A stretch of DNA of 64,000 bases from Acanthosepion esculentum (taxonomy: Eukaryota; Mollusca; Cephalopoda; Sepiida; Sepiidae). The notes under the pieces are model-generated. The model did no database searches, was not told the origin of the DNA, and was given only the letters and a program-made list of their open reading frames with translations. The number at the start of each line of letters is the position of its first letter. Position 1 is the stretch's first letter. The position numbers were made by a program, and so were the translations under genes. The stretch spans positions 34,011,118-34,075,117 of the forward strand of contig OZ038492.1 in assembly GCA_964036315.1 (NCBI GenBank), given 5' to 3'. Positions 10,419 to 20,604 of this stretch are shown here, piece by piece.

Positions 10419-12803
10419 ACACATTACTAAAATGAGTATGCAAGAAAAAAGTGTTTAATTAGATTTTCATGTCACATTACTAAAATGAGTATGCAAGAAA
10501 AAAGTGTTTAATTAGATTTTCATGTCACATTACTAAAATGAGTATGCAAGAAAAAAGTGTTTAATTAGATTTTCATGTCACATTACTAAAATGAGTATGC
10601 AAGAAAAAAGTGTTTAATTAGATTTTCATGTCACATTACTAAAATGAGTATGCAAGAAAAAAGTGTTTAATTAGATTTTCATGTCACATTACTAAAATGA
10701 GTATGCAAGAAAAAAGTGTTTAATTAGATTTTCATGTCACATTACTAAAATGAGTATGCAAGAAAAAAGTGTTTAATTAGATTTTCATGTCACATTACTA
10801 AAATGAGTATGTAAGAAAAATGTGTTTAATTAGATTTTCATGTCACATTACTAAAATGAGTATGTAAGAAAAATGTGTTTAATTAGATTTTCATGTCACA
10901 TTACTAAAATGAGTATGTAAGAAAAATGTGTTTAATTAGATTTTCATGTCACATTACTAAAATGAGTATGTAAGAAAAATGTGTTTAATTAGATTTTCAT
11001 GTCACATTACTAAAATGAGTATGTAAGAAAATAATGTGTTTTAATTAGATTTTCATGTCACATTACTAAAATAAGTATGTAAAAAAATAATGTGTTTTAA
11101 TTGGATTTTCATGTCACATTACTAAAATAAGTATGTAAAAAAATAATGTGTTTTAATTAGATTTTCATGTCACATTACTAAAATAAGTAAGAAAAATGTA
11201 TTTAATTAGATTTTCATGTCACATTACTAAAATGAGTATGTAAAAAAATAATGTGTTTTAATTAGATTTTCATGTCACATTACTAAAATAAGTATGTAAA
11301 AAAATAATGTGTTTTAATTGGATTTTCATGTCACATTACTAAAATAAGTATGTAAAAAAATAATGTGTTTTAATTAGATTTTCATGTCACATTACTAAAA
11401 TAAGTAAGAAAAATGTATTTAATTAGATTTTCATGTCACATTACTAAAATAAGTATGTAAAGAAATGTGTTTTAATTAGATTTTCATGTCACATTACTAA
11501 AATAAGTAAGAAAAATGTGTTTTAATTAGATTTTCATGTCACATTACTAAAATAAGTAAGAAAAAGTGTTTAATTAGATTTTCATGTCACATTACTAAAA
11601 TGAGTATGTAAGAAAAAGTGTTTAATTAGATTTTCATGTCACATTACTAAAATGAGTATGCAAGAAAAAAGTGTTTAATTAGATTTTCATGTCACATTAC
11701 TAAAATGAGTATGTAAGAAAAAGTGTTTAATTAGATTTTCATGTCACATTACTAAAATGAGTATGTAAGAAAAAAGTGTTTAATTAGATTTTCATGTCAC
11801 ATTACTAAAATGAGTATGTAAGAAAAATGTGTTTAATTAGATTTTCATGTCACATTACTAAAATGAGTATGTAAAAAAATAATGTGTTTTAATTAGATTT
11901 TCATGTCACATTACTAAAATAAGTATGTAAAAAAAAATAATGTGTTTTAATTAGATTTTCATGTCACATTACTAAAATAAGTATGTAAAAAAAATAATGT
12001 GTTTTAATTAGATTTTCATGTCACATTACTAAAATAAGTATGTAAAAAAAATAATGTGTTTTAATTAGATTTTCATGTCACATTACTAAAATAAGTATGT
12101 AAAAAAAATAATGTGTTTTAATTAGATTTTCATGTCACATTACTAAAATAAGTATGTAAAAAAAATAATGTGTTTTAATTAGATTTTCATGTCACATTAC
12201 TAAAATAAGTATGTAAAAAAAATAATGTGTTTTAATTAGATTTTCATGTCACATTACTAAAATAAGTATGTAAAAAAAATAATGTGTTTTAATTAGATTT
12301 TCATGTCACATTACTAAAATAAGTATGTAAAAAAAATAATGTGTTTTAATTAGATTTTCATGTCACATTACTAAAATAAGTATGTAAAAAAATAATGTGT
12401 TTTAATTAGATTTTCATGTCACATTACTAAAATAAGTATGTAAAAAAAATAATGTGTTTTAATTAGATTTTCATGTCACATTACTAAAATAAGTATGTAA
12501 AAAAAATAATGTGTTTTAATTAGATTTTCATGTCACATTACTAAAATAAGTATGTAAAAAAATAATGTGTTTTAATTAGATTTTCATGTCACATTACTAA
12601 AATAAGTATGTAAAAAAAATAATGTGTTTTAATTAGATTTTCATGTCACATTACTAAAATAAGTATGTAAAAAAAATAATGTGTTTTAATTAGATTTTCA
12701 TGTCACATTACCAAAATAAGAAAAATGTGTTTAATTAGATTTTCATGTCACATTACAAAAATAAGTATGTAAAAAACAAAAAATGTGTTTAATTAGATTT
12801 TCT
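10419..12803. repeat. 53-bp satellite array, about 44 copies
   Basis: The unit contains TCACATTACTAAAATGAGTA, TGCAAGAAAAAAGTG and TTTAATTAGATTTTCATG. Variants are blocked. Copies at 10419-10800 share GAGTATGCAAG. The next five share GAGTATGTAAG with ATGTG. Later blocks have AAGTATGTAAAAAAATAATG and TTTTAATT. A multi-unit segment at about 11070-11230 recurs at about 11275-11430, a higher-order repeat. AATAAGTAAG units lacking TATG mark small deletions. No open frame spans the array. Confidence 0.97.
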
Positions 12804-12804
12804 A

Positions 12805-12945
12805 AAAACTATTGAATTAACAATTCTGAGCCATTATCTGTTACACCAACCACATATCCAATCTTACGGCACTTGGTATTCCCAAATGGTCAGCCATCTA
12901 CTTAATAAACAGGCTTGATGTCGCATAACTTTAGTGATTGTAATT
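12805..12945 (-). repeat. 5S-SINE copy 2 (head and tRNA-like part)
   Basis: Minus strand. CAATTCTGAGCCATTATCTG and TACACCAACCACATATCCA (tRNA-like side) are followed by the 5S head in inverse: TTACGGCACTTGGTATTCCC, GGTCAGCCATCTACTTAATA, CATAACTTTAGTGATTG. It sits directly at the right edge of the satellite. Confidence 0.7.
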
Positions 12946-13425
12946 CAAGGAATATACTGAAAAAATGAAGAACTAAATAATATATGTATAACTTTCTAGA
13001 AATCTGCATATGGTTAAGTTTCATCTAAATGTCCAACTTTCAGAAAAAATAGCCCAAATCATACTGTTGACATAGTTTTCCTATCAGTCTTTTATATACA
13101 TATATTACTAACAAATTGCATTTACAACATAAGTAGTAACATTTAATTTGCACAAAAATTTTTAAAAGCATATTTGAATAAGTATTTCATTGTATTATAT
13201 ATAATTCAAATTTTAAAAATTGTTATACTTAAGTAACGATGTACAAAGAGTGCATTGGGTTCAACATTTAATGGGAGTTAATCAGTTAAGCCACTTTTTA
13301 TTCTATAATATACATTTTTTTATAGATACAAATGAAATGATTATCTATGATTAGAATTGTGACCCCTAAGGGAGGATTTTCAATTTTCTAAGTTCATAAA
13401 TGAAAGGGATCAATATTCTGAAATT
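12946..13425. repeat. Right direct flank of the satellite
   Basis: The part at 13018-13200 is related to 10070-10260 (see that entry). The rest is AT-rich and unplaced. Confidence 0.4.
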
Positions 13426-13429
13426 AATA

Positions 13430-13780
13430 TTGCAGTGAGGGAAAGGCTTTTATGTTAAGTCATTTGGTTTACACCCAAACACAGAAATTGCTCATCCTCC
13501 CCTAATATCCAAATACTACTACAGATTTTCTAAAGGTCAGGATATAAAATATAAGGCCTCCCCTCCTCCCCACAATCATTTAAAGCCCTTAAAATTAGCC
13601 AGATTAATTTGATAATAATTGATGATTTGAATTTAGCTTATTTGATTCCCGTTCCTTTTTCTTTTTCTCAAGTTCAGGTGAATCTTGACACACTGACAAA
13701 TTTGTAATTTTAATTCTCCCCTCCCCCACTCCAAATGCCTAGGAACAATATTGCTCCCGAGCTATACCCCTGCCTTTGAT
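13430..13780. repeat. Duplicated block D, copy 1
   Basis: GTTAAGTCATTTGGTTTACA, AAACACAGAAATTGCT, then AGCCAGATTAATTTGATAAT and TTCAGGTGAATCTTGACACA. The same words in the same order appear at 15108-15190 and 15680-15985. It ends in a degenerate motif (CCTAGGAACAATATTGCT). Confidence 0.7.
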
Positions 13781-13789
13781 GCCTCCTGG

Positions 13790-14395
13790 GTAAGATGATA
13801 AACTACGTCTAACAGCAAGGACTCTGACCAGGAGGTTTTGAGGAGCGTGGAACCACCTTAATTGCTGGTGTTCCCAGGTCCACCCTGACCTGGGGTGGTA
13901 GCACCTGTTAGGGTCCCAGCTATGGGCAAATAGTTGACCCCACAACCTGACTATGAAAGTGTAAAAATAGATTTTAATACCAGAAATACTTTGTAAAAAA
14001 AAAATTAGTATCAGCAATAAATTTTTGAAAAAAGATCTTACCAGCAATAAAAATCTTGTCATCATTAAATAATCCATTGAGGTTAATATGCCACAAAACA
14101 AACTATACATTTTTGAAAAAATTATTACCAGCTATACATTTTTAAAAAAAAAATTTTACCAGCTATACATTTCTGAAAAAATTACATTTAAAAAAAAAAA
14201 AAAAAAGGAAATTTTGTCAGCATTAAATAACTCATTGAGGTGTTGATATGCCGTAAAACAAACCAAACCAAACCAAACTGATTTCTTACAAAGAATATAT
14301 ATTCTATTCATACGAACCTATCCTAAAAATCTTGTCAGCATTAAATAACCCATTGAGGTTGATATGCCGTAAAACAAAATAAACCAAACCAAACC
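13790..14395 (+). repeat. SINE-X copy 5 with multiplied tail
   Basis: Complete head (TAAGATGATAAACTACGTC through GGTGGTAGCACCTGTTAGGG), centre CCCAGCTATGGGCAAATAG, then several tail units (CCAGCTATACATTTTTGAAA and variants). The terminal module CATTAAATAACTCATTGAGG then GCCGTAAAAC occurs twice in full (14218-14260, 14339-14380) and once near 14062. The tail has been duplicated as a unit. Confidence 0.75.
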
Positions 14396-14399
14396 TGAC

Positions 14400-14518
14400 T
14401 TTGATCAATATTACTTACATGGGATCTGTGCTGCTTTCCATCCCCACCCAATTGGGGATCTGCATTGCTTTCCAGCTCCCCTCTCTAGTCTTGGGCCTGT
14501 GTTGCTTTCCAGTATCCC

Positions 14519-14551
<33 letters not shown>

Positions 14552-14640
14552 CTCGCTATCTATTTCAGACCCCACTGCCTGGGATCAGTGTAGTATCTGT
14601 GTACTCTGTTTTAATATTTGCAAGTTAATTATTCCCAGCT
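14400..14640 (+). repeat. Degenerate repeats around GGGATCTGTGTTGCTTTCCAG
   Basis: Four units with the pattern GGGATC-TGTGTTGCTTTCCAG followed by a C-rich stretch, interrupted by a (CA)n run at 14521-14549. Related units occur at 15919-15985 and 18108-18285 and end in the same AAGTTAATTAT word, so they belong to the duplicated block. Confidence 0.6.
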
Positions 14641-14728
14641 GTCCATCAGCAGACTTGGCCTAATGGATATGTCAATCCATTGTGGTGATGTCATGATGTT
14701 GAAAGAGTTAAATGACTACAAAGTAGGT

Positions 14729-14834
14729 GCTGAAAAATTCTCAGCCTGAGTCACTTTCTAAAATCTGACTAAATGACCAATTATGAGAATTTTCCTTTTT
14801 GAAGGACTTTTGGTCAGGCTGAGAATTTTTCAGC
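14729..14834. mobile_element. Short hairpin MITE
   Basis: Perfect 21-bp terminal inverted repeats: GCTGAAAAATTCTCAGCCTGA at 14729-14749 and its reverse complement at 14814-14834. About 64 bp lies between them, with a weaker internal inverted match (TTTCTAAAATCTGACTAAAT side). No coding capacity. Confidence 0.7.
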
Positions 14835-14839
14835 AATCC

Positions 14840-15100
14840 TTCATAGATTAAAGAGAAAATATTTGTATGAATCAAGTAGTAATTCCCATGCAGTTAGCCC
14901 AAATCTATTTCTAAATTATCAGTTTGTTTTCTGAAGATATTCTGCCCTCGAATTTGATGAACTTGCCATTTAGTAATAGATATATCCTAACTGACCAATA
15001 AAGGTTCATCTTTGGTCTTTTGTAGATTCTCTTCGACAAATTAAGCCACTTGTTCAAAATCTTTAAGTTTTCCTTATATGAAGCATTATCAGGTATTATT
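14840..15100. other. Spacer, nothing recognised
   Basis: No feature placed. Confidence 0.3.
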
Positions 15101-15104
15101 AGGA

Positions 15105-15985
15105 GTTTGTGTTAAGTCATTTGGTTCATACCTAAACACAGAAATTGCTATCTTGTTTTTCTCTCTTTAATATTCAAATACAGCTAAAATATAGCCAAGT
15201 GGATTAATGACAATTTTTTTTTCATGGCAAGCCCTTACCTCCTTAAATCTGTAGTGAGAGACAAAAAGTTATCTCCTCTTGATTAAACAAAAATAACAAT
15301 GAAAATAATTATAAATATTCACGAGAATAAAAATCAGTCAAATGACCAGACAAGATCCACATTGTTAAGCAGGAAAGTCAATTTTTCTCTTTTGCCCCTG
15401 GAAGTTAAGATATCAGGACACATCCAATTCACGTGCCTGACAAACCAAACAGATAAGTACGAAATTCATATTGTTTTCGGTACATAGTCTTTTGAAAGTA
15501 GATAAATGCTCATCTTTTATTTAGAATTTCGAATATAAAATATATATATACAAGTGTTTTTATACAAAGACTTTGGTGTTTTATTTGAACTTTTATATAT
15601 TTATGTTGTCACATGTTTCATTCACTTTTTAGATGAGGTTGATGTTTCATATCCCACAAAACAAATCTATACATATCCTTGCAGGATAAATTACAGATTT
15701 CTAATGGTCAGGATGATGTTATATTGTTTGTTTAAAATATAAGCCCCCTCCTCAGGTCATTTTAAAGCCCTTAAATTTTGCCAGATTAATTTGATGATAA
15801 TTGATGGAGGTTTCAGGTTTTATGAATTTAGCTTACATGATTTACCTTCATGTTTCTTTTTTTCAAGTTCAGATGATTCTTAGCACCCTGACAAATATGT
15901 AATTTTAACCCTACTCACCTTCAACTGCTTAGGATCGGTGTTGCTTCACAATGTCCTCTTACATGGAATCTATGTTGCTGAAGTT
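15105..15985. repeat. Duplicated block D, copy 2 (interrupted)
   Basis: Matches 13430-13780: GTTAAGTCATTTGGTTCATA with AAACACAGAAATTGCT at 15112-15150, and GCCAGATTAATTTGATGATA with TTCAGATGATTCTTAGCACC at 15780-15890. About 500 bp of unrelated AT-rich sequence lies between the two halves. Confidence 0.6.
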
Positions 15986-16029
15986 ATTATGCAAAATCTG
16001 AAAATCACTTTTTATTATCATAACAACAT

Positions 16030-16965
16030 AATAAAATCAACAATTAACAACCTTCCCGATATCATCAGTTCCCAAGTAGGCATTTATGCGGGCGACACCA
16101 CTGTTTACTCCTGCCTCAATAGTAAATCTGGTATCACTGACAAAACTAACCTGACTACTGATCTCAAAAAGGACCTCCAATCTGTGGTTGACTGGGTGAG
16201 GAAATGGCTTGTAAACTTTAATGCCTCCAAAATGAAACTGCTCTCCTTTACCCACCCTGCCTCCCATCAGAATGGCTGATGCCCAACTCCTCGAAAGCAC
16301 CTTGTAGCACCTGCTTGGTCTCATGCTGTCCGTTGACATGAGGTGGAACAAATACATTGAATCAATAGCTTCATCTACTGCAAGGAAAGTTGGTTATCTG
16401 TATCTTGCCAGAAAGTTTTTCTCGTCTGAGTCAATCCTTCATATCTATAAGTCAATCTTTCATCCTTGCATGGAATATTGCCCCTGCTGTACGTATCGAG
16501 GTCATTGACAAAATCCAGAGACGAATATGCAATGCGATAAGTCCTGATCTGGCATCTCATCTACATTTGCTTTCTTGCCGTGGCTTCCTTCTGTTTCTTC
16601 TACAGGTATTTTCATGGCAACTGTTCCAACAAGCTACTTTCGCAGATTCCCGGACTGCATCTCAGTCCCACCTTTTCACTGTCGAAACAGTTAAATGTAA
16701 CCATCTCTTCTACTCAAACAGCTTCTTCTCTCTCACTTCCCATCTGTGGAACTCCCTTCCTCTTGCTTGCTTCCCTGACAGCTATAATCTTCAAATATTC
16801 AAGTGTAATGTCAATCGACATCTTCTGATACCATGATCTTGTTCCCCGTCCTTCTCTTTATCCTTTCCTCAAACACACCTCTTTACTCTTGTTCTCAATC
16901 CTCTGTAACCCCTTGAGTGCTAGTGGCACTCTTGCTTTGCTTGGGATGAATTGAAAAATTGATAA
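16030..16965 (+). pseudogene. Decayed LINE (CR1/jockey-like), 5'-truncated
   Basis: Begins within the RT palm: NNLPDIISSQVGIYAGDTT corresponds to INDLPDAIDSQVGIYADDTT in the 5141-6556 copy, so the catalytic YADD has become YAGD. The frame stays open to about 16279, then shifts. Later pieces MRWNKYIESIASSTARKVG, DKIQRRICNAISPDL, SHLWNSLP and FKCNVNRHLLIP follow in changing frames. The 3' UTR ends GTAACCCCTTGAGTGCTAGT then GCTTTGCTTGGGATGAATTG. Inactive. Confidence 0.85.
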
Positions 16966-17124
16966 GCACTAATAACCAGCATATATGATATGTCTTTGAA
17001 GCATTTACATCTTAATATAATGACCCTTTTTCTCAATAACAGCCAGCAATCTATTATTGATTGATTTTGTTAAGTAGATTTGAGTTATTAAGGTTTATGG
17101 GATTTATATAACTTCAGACTGTAG

Positions 17125-17225
17125 ATTGAATGAAGGGTTCAGTTCAAAATTCCCTTGATGATGGCTGGAGGGCACAGTGGTGAAAACATTGTGATGATGA
17201 TGACAAAGATATGAACATTAATCCA
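17125..17225 (+). mobile_element. Stem-loop element, Penelope-like 3' end type (fragment)
   Basis: GAAGGGTTCAGTTCAAAATT, CTTGATGATGGCTGGAGGGC and GTGAAAACATTGTGATGATG match the ordered words of the elements at 24362, 24690, 38560 and 62981. Family assignment is an inference from the CTGANGA...GAAA stem-loop layout of the best copy (38560). Confidence 0.45.
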
Positions 17226-17231
17226 ACTGTT

Positions 17232-17640
17232 AATATGTCCTGGGTATGATGATAAACTACATCCGCGTCCTAAGTAAGACTATAAACTACGTCCAGCAGC
17301 AAGGCCTCTGATCAGGAGGTTTTGAGGAGCGTGGAACCACCTCTTAATTGCTGGTGTTCCCAGGTCCACCCTGACATGGGGTGGTAGCACCTGTTAGGGT
17401 CCCAACCATAGGTAAATAGTTAGCCACCAAACTGGGGTCAAAACACTATGTAAGTGTAAAAATAGATTTTAATACCAGAAATAATTTGTAAAAAAATATT
17501 TATTACCAGCAATACATTTTTTTGAAAAAAAAAAGATATTACCAGCTATACATTTTTAAAGAAAATATATTACCAGAAATAAAAATTTTGTCAGCATTAA
17601 ATAACCCATTGAGGTTCATATGCTGTAAAACAAACCAAAC
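17232..17640 (+). repeat. SINE-X copy 6
   Basis: Head words (TGATGATAAACTACATCC, repeated as a short duplication TAAACTACGTCCAGCAGC), GGCCTCTGATCAGGAGG, GGTGGTAGCACCTGTTAGGG, ATAGGTAAATAGTTAGCC, ACACTATGTAAGTGT, then tail units and the terminal module AATAACCCATTGAGG followed by ATGCTGTAAAAC. The tail continues into the minisatellite at 17650-18035. Confidence 0.8.
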
Positions 17641-17649
17641 CAAACCATA

Positions 17650-18035
17650 CCAGAAATACATTTTTGAAAAAAAAAAAAAAATATTACCAGCTATACATTT
17701 TTTGAAAAAAAATATTACCAGCTATACATTTTTGAAGAAAAAAATATTTCCAGAAATACATTTTTGAAGAAAAATATATTTCCAGAAATACATTTTTGAA
17801 GAAAAAAATATTTCCAGAAATACATTTTTGAAGAAAAAAATATTTCCAGAAATACATTTTTGAAGAAAAAAATATTTCCAGAAATACATTTTTGAAGAAA
17901 AAAATATTTCCAGAAATACATTTTTGAAGAAAAAAATACTTCCAGAAATACATTTTTGAAAAAAAATATTACCAGGAATAAAAATTTTGTCAGCATTAAA
18001 TTGAGGTTGACATGCCGTAAAACAAACCAAATCAA
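17650..18035. repeat. ~31-bp minisatellite grown from a SINE-X tail
   Basis: About 9-10 units of CCAGAAATACATTTTTGAAG followed by AAAAAAATATTT, nearly perfect at 17740-17960. The edges carry ordinary SINE-X tail forms (CCAGCTATACATTTTT; ACCAGGAATAAAAATTTTGT) and a terminal module at 17985-18030. Long open frames on the minus strand across the array are period artefacts (period of 31-32). Confidence 0.9.
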
Positions 18036-18104
18036 ACCAACTGTTAATAATATATAGCATACCTCAGAGATCTGCTTTAGATCAGAGTATCTGTGTAATC
18101 TCTC

Positions 18105-18285
18105 TGGGATTAGTGTTAATGCCCGGCACCCCCACCCCCACTTTACCTGGGATGTGTTGCTTCCCAGCATTTCCCACATACACATAAGCACACACTTTGA
18201 TTGGGATCAGTGTTGCTTCCCAGCTATCTCCACTCACTGCCTAGGATCAGTGTTGCTTATTCTTCTGCCAAGTTAATTATAGAAA
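18105..18285 (+). repeat. Degenerate GGGATCAGTGTTGCTTCCCAG repeats
   Basis: Three to four units, as at 14400-14640, again ending CCAAGTTAATTAT. This is consistent with a third, partial copy of the duplicated region. Confidence 0.6.
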
Positions 18286-18289
18286 AGAG

Positions 18290-19015
18290 ATCATCACCGA
18301 AGCATTTATCATGCATGACTTATAAGGAAGGAAGGACCCATGTAAAATGGCAGGGTGTTTTAAATCGGTGATTCCCCCCAAATTATTTGTTAGTGACAGA
18401 GAGAAAGAAACGTGTGTGAGGGACTTCCTAATCTTAGCATTTAAAGACCCATTTTGCTATGAGGGAAAAATTTTCACTGAAAAATTTTGGAGGGAGGAAT
18501 TACTTTTTTTATCAGGAAATCTTGCTAATTGTCAATTCACAGGCCAAATAAAAAGTTACCGCCATTGCCTTCTTTTCCTTATTTGTGGGATTTATGACTG
18601 TCAACTGACCCTATCAAATAAATCATATTTCAGAAATACAATATATTTTCAAAAACCAATGTGCTTGTTTTTCTTTTGTCCTCATATTTAGCCTTCATTT
18701 ATTCTCCTTTATTTTACACACATAAAGTCTGGAGTAGATGTTATGTTGTTCTGGTGAGACAACTTAATTTTCAGGCCTCTTGCCAGACTGTCACATTATA
18801 CATTTCTTACATTTTGATATATGCATAAATTGTAGCTAGGTCAAGGGCAGATAATTAAGTTTTGTAATGCTATATTACCTTATATTTCAATTTTTTCTCT
18901 GTTATCAGTAAATTTCTAAGAAAAGGCCAAAAGTTGACACTAACACTCACATTTAAAAAAAAAAAAAAAAAATTCTTGCATAAATAAAAAAAAAAAAATT
19001 AAAAACTTATTTTAT
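18290..19015. other. Possible intron sequence upstream of candidate exon
   Basis: Contains an open frame of 114 codons at 18347-18691 (+) starting at ATGGCAGGG. It has a mixed composition with many Cys, Phe and Leu and no domain I recognise, and is probably chance. The stretch from 18955 is A/T-homopolymeric and leads to the acceptor at 19031. Confidence 0.3.
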
Positions 19016-19031
19016 CTGTTTGTCTTTCCAG

Positions 19032-19186
19032 AAATGCGACACTTCTCTCACTTGGGTCGGCGGCCGCTCAGCGTAGTAGATATGAGGTACTACCCGACCA
19101 GGCATCCGAACAGGTACAATGTACAAACTATTCTAGCACCAGTGGCCGAAAACGACTGTGGCCGGCGGCACAGTCTCGTCACCTAA
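19032..19186 (+). CDS. Candidate terminal exon of an unidentified host gene
   Basis: A polypyrimidine tract ending TTGTCTTTCCAG (19020-19031) precedes an open stretch: two bases completing a split codon, then ATG at 19034 and 49 further codons to TAA at 19184-19186. The segment is clearly richer in G+C and CpG than its surroundings and has arginine codons CGA/CGG, unlike the repeats. The peptide ends RRHSLVT and has a basic, Tyr-rich middle (RYYPTRHPNRYNV). I do not recognise the protein. RRHS would fit a basophilic kinase site, but that is only a motif. The preferred reading is a C-terminal exon spliced from upstream exons outside or undetected in the window. The alternative is a short non-coding CpG-rich transcript region; the opposite strand also has an open frame (19133-19393), judged a shadow. 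Confidence 0.45.
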
Positions 19187-19460
19187 GCCCCTCCTCAAAG
19201 TACTCCTTGCCTTACAGTGAACGACGTCAGGTTGTGTCAATGACAACGCAATTGTTTCCATGACAGCGACTGAGATACTCCCACCAGTCTCGTGGGATAG
19301 ACAGACGATTCCTCTACGCACATGCTGCTTCAAATTGGACCCTCTGAATATCTGGAGAAAGGAATGATAAAAAGAGCCAAAATGTGTGGCCAAGTCTTGA
19401 AAAGGAAAGAGAAAAAGCTCACACTAACAGAAACGAATAATCGGTTCTCCAAATACATTA
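19187..19460 (+). other. CpG-rich continuation, possible 3' UTR
   Basis: Base composition stays atypical to about 19330 (GAACGACGTCAGG, CAGCGACTGAG, CTCGTGGG, CTACGCAC) and then falls back to AT-rich. If the upstream exon is real this would be its 3' untranslated region. The first AATAAA-like hexamer downstream is near 19717, which is far, so the transcript end is not defined. Confidence 0.35.
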
Positions 19461-20200
19461 CATACATATATATATATATAGATATACAAGAGGATGCTGG
19501 AAAGTTCTCAACTCAACCCATTTGTCATAATCTGCATTTTAATGCTTAATCATTGAAATGATCATTGGTGGAAGTGGATTAGGTTAAGAACTTTTAAGCA
19601 TCCCTTGTGTTTGTGGCACTTTATTTTTTACTTGGTCTCATATTGCAATTTTTTTTTTAACAAAAAAAGTTAAAAACATTTAATTAATCCAAGGTTGTGA
19701 ATTAAAGAAAATATTAAAATAAATTTTCACCATAAAAAAATCTCAGAAAAAAAAAGTTATTTTTTTGCTTATCTTAAATATACTTTAATCAGTGGTCATA
19801 TGAACTGACAAAATACCTGAGTGAGGAAGGTGAGTCTTTGTTAATGCTAAAAAAAAAAATGTTACCTTCATTATATTTGATTTTTATCTTTTTTTTTTCT
19901 GTTTTTATTATGAAAATATATTTGCATTTTTTTCTTTTGCTACTTTCAAAAATTTCACTTGCAATATGCAACCAGGTAAAAAATAATAATTTTTTGTGTG
20001 ACTAAATAGGTGTATAAATGTGAAAAAATGATTAATATTTTCAAAAAGAAATTACTGCTACTTTATTTCTTGGTCCATAAACTTGTCTTGATGACAGACC
20101 CACTATCATTATCAAGGAGGGTTATTACATTTCTACATGCTACTACCTGCATCCAATATTTATTAAATGTATATAAATGTATATCTATAAATAAATATGC
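19461..20200. other. AT-rich, nothing recognised
   Basis: Small TA run at 19468-19481 and several homopolymers. No coding or repeat assignment. Confidence 0.3.
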
Positions 20201-20202
20201 AT

Positions 20203-20262
20203 TTATATATATATATATATATATATATACATACATACATACATACATACATACACACATAC

Positions 20263-20311
<49 letters not shown>

Positions 20312-20327
20312 ATGGATGTGTTTCTGT

Positions 20328-20359
<32 letters not shown>

Positions 20360-20360
20360 G
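20203..20360. repeat. (TA)n-(ATAC)n compound microsatellite
   Basis: TA run, then about seven ATAC units, then a second TA run to 20308, and a third at 20332-20359 after a short interruption. Confidence 0.95.
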
Positions 20361-20428
20361 ATAAAATTAATTGGTAATCCGTATGGATAATTCCAGAGAG
20401 CTCGAAGTAATAACAGAGCAAATGATAA

Positions 20429-20549
20429 TTAAGAAAGCAGAGACTTCACAAAGCCATGGTGAAACTGTTTGGTCTGAGGAAGCGAAATTAAGATTTCAAT
20501 TTCGCGAAATAAAATATTACCATGGTTTTCTGAAATATCCGCTTTCTTA

Positions 20550-20550
<1 letters not shown>
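20429..20550. mobile_element. Imperfect hairpin element, Penelope-like end type
   Basis: Arms 20429-20460 and 20519-20550 pair imperfectly over about 32 bp (TTAAGAAAGC...CCATGGT on both). The loop holds GGTCTGAGGAAGCGAAATT and a nested 8-bp stem GCGAAATT/AATTTCGC. The CTGAGGA...GAAA succession resembles a hammerhead core but lacks a proper helix II. Family is uncertain. Confidence 0.4.

Positions 20551-20555
<5 letters not shown>

Positions 20556-20602
<47 letters not shown>
20556..20602. repeat. (TA)n microsatellite
   Basis: Pure TA run directly adjoining the left inverted repeat of the next element. Confidence 0.95.

Positions 20603-20604
<2 letters not shown>

Noticed and set aside
8703..12803. 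CRISPR array
   Set aside because: Units are contiguous without unique spacers, the sequence context is eukaryotic and there are no cas genes; these are minisatellite and satellite arrays.
9960..13260. Flanking direct repeats as LTRs of a retrotransposon enclosing the satellite
   Set aside because: No TG...CA ends, primer-binding site or target duplication could be seen, and the similarity is patchy.
17684..18191. Three long overlapping minus-strand open frames of 89-158 codons with repeated FLEIFFSSKMYFWK-like motifs
   Set aside because: They are translations of the ~31-bp SINE-tail minisatellite; open frames in all three phases follow from the period and composition, not from coding.
18347..18691. 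A 114-codon plus-strand frame as an upstream coding exon of the 19032 exon
   Set aside because: No donor site in frame near its end and no coherent composition; it runs into AT-rich sequence. Kept only as an uncertain note.
20010..20312. Open frames rich in Ile-Tyr or Tyr-Thr-His repeats (also near 37491, 47440, 51812 and 56050)
   Set aside because: They are translations of TA and ATAC microsatellites.
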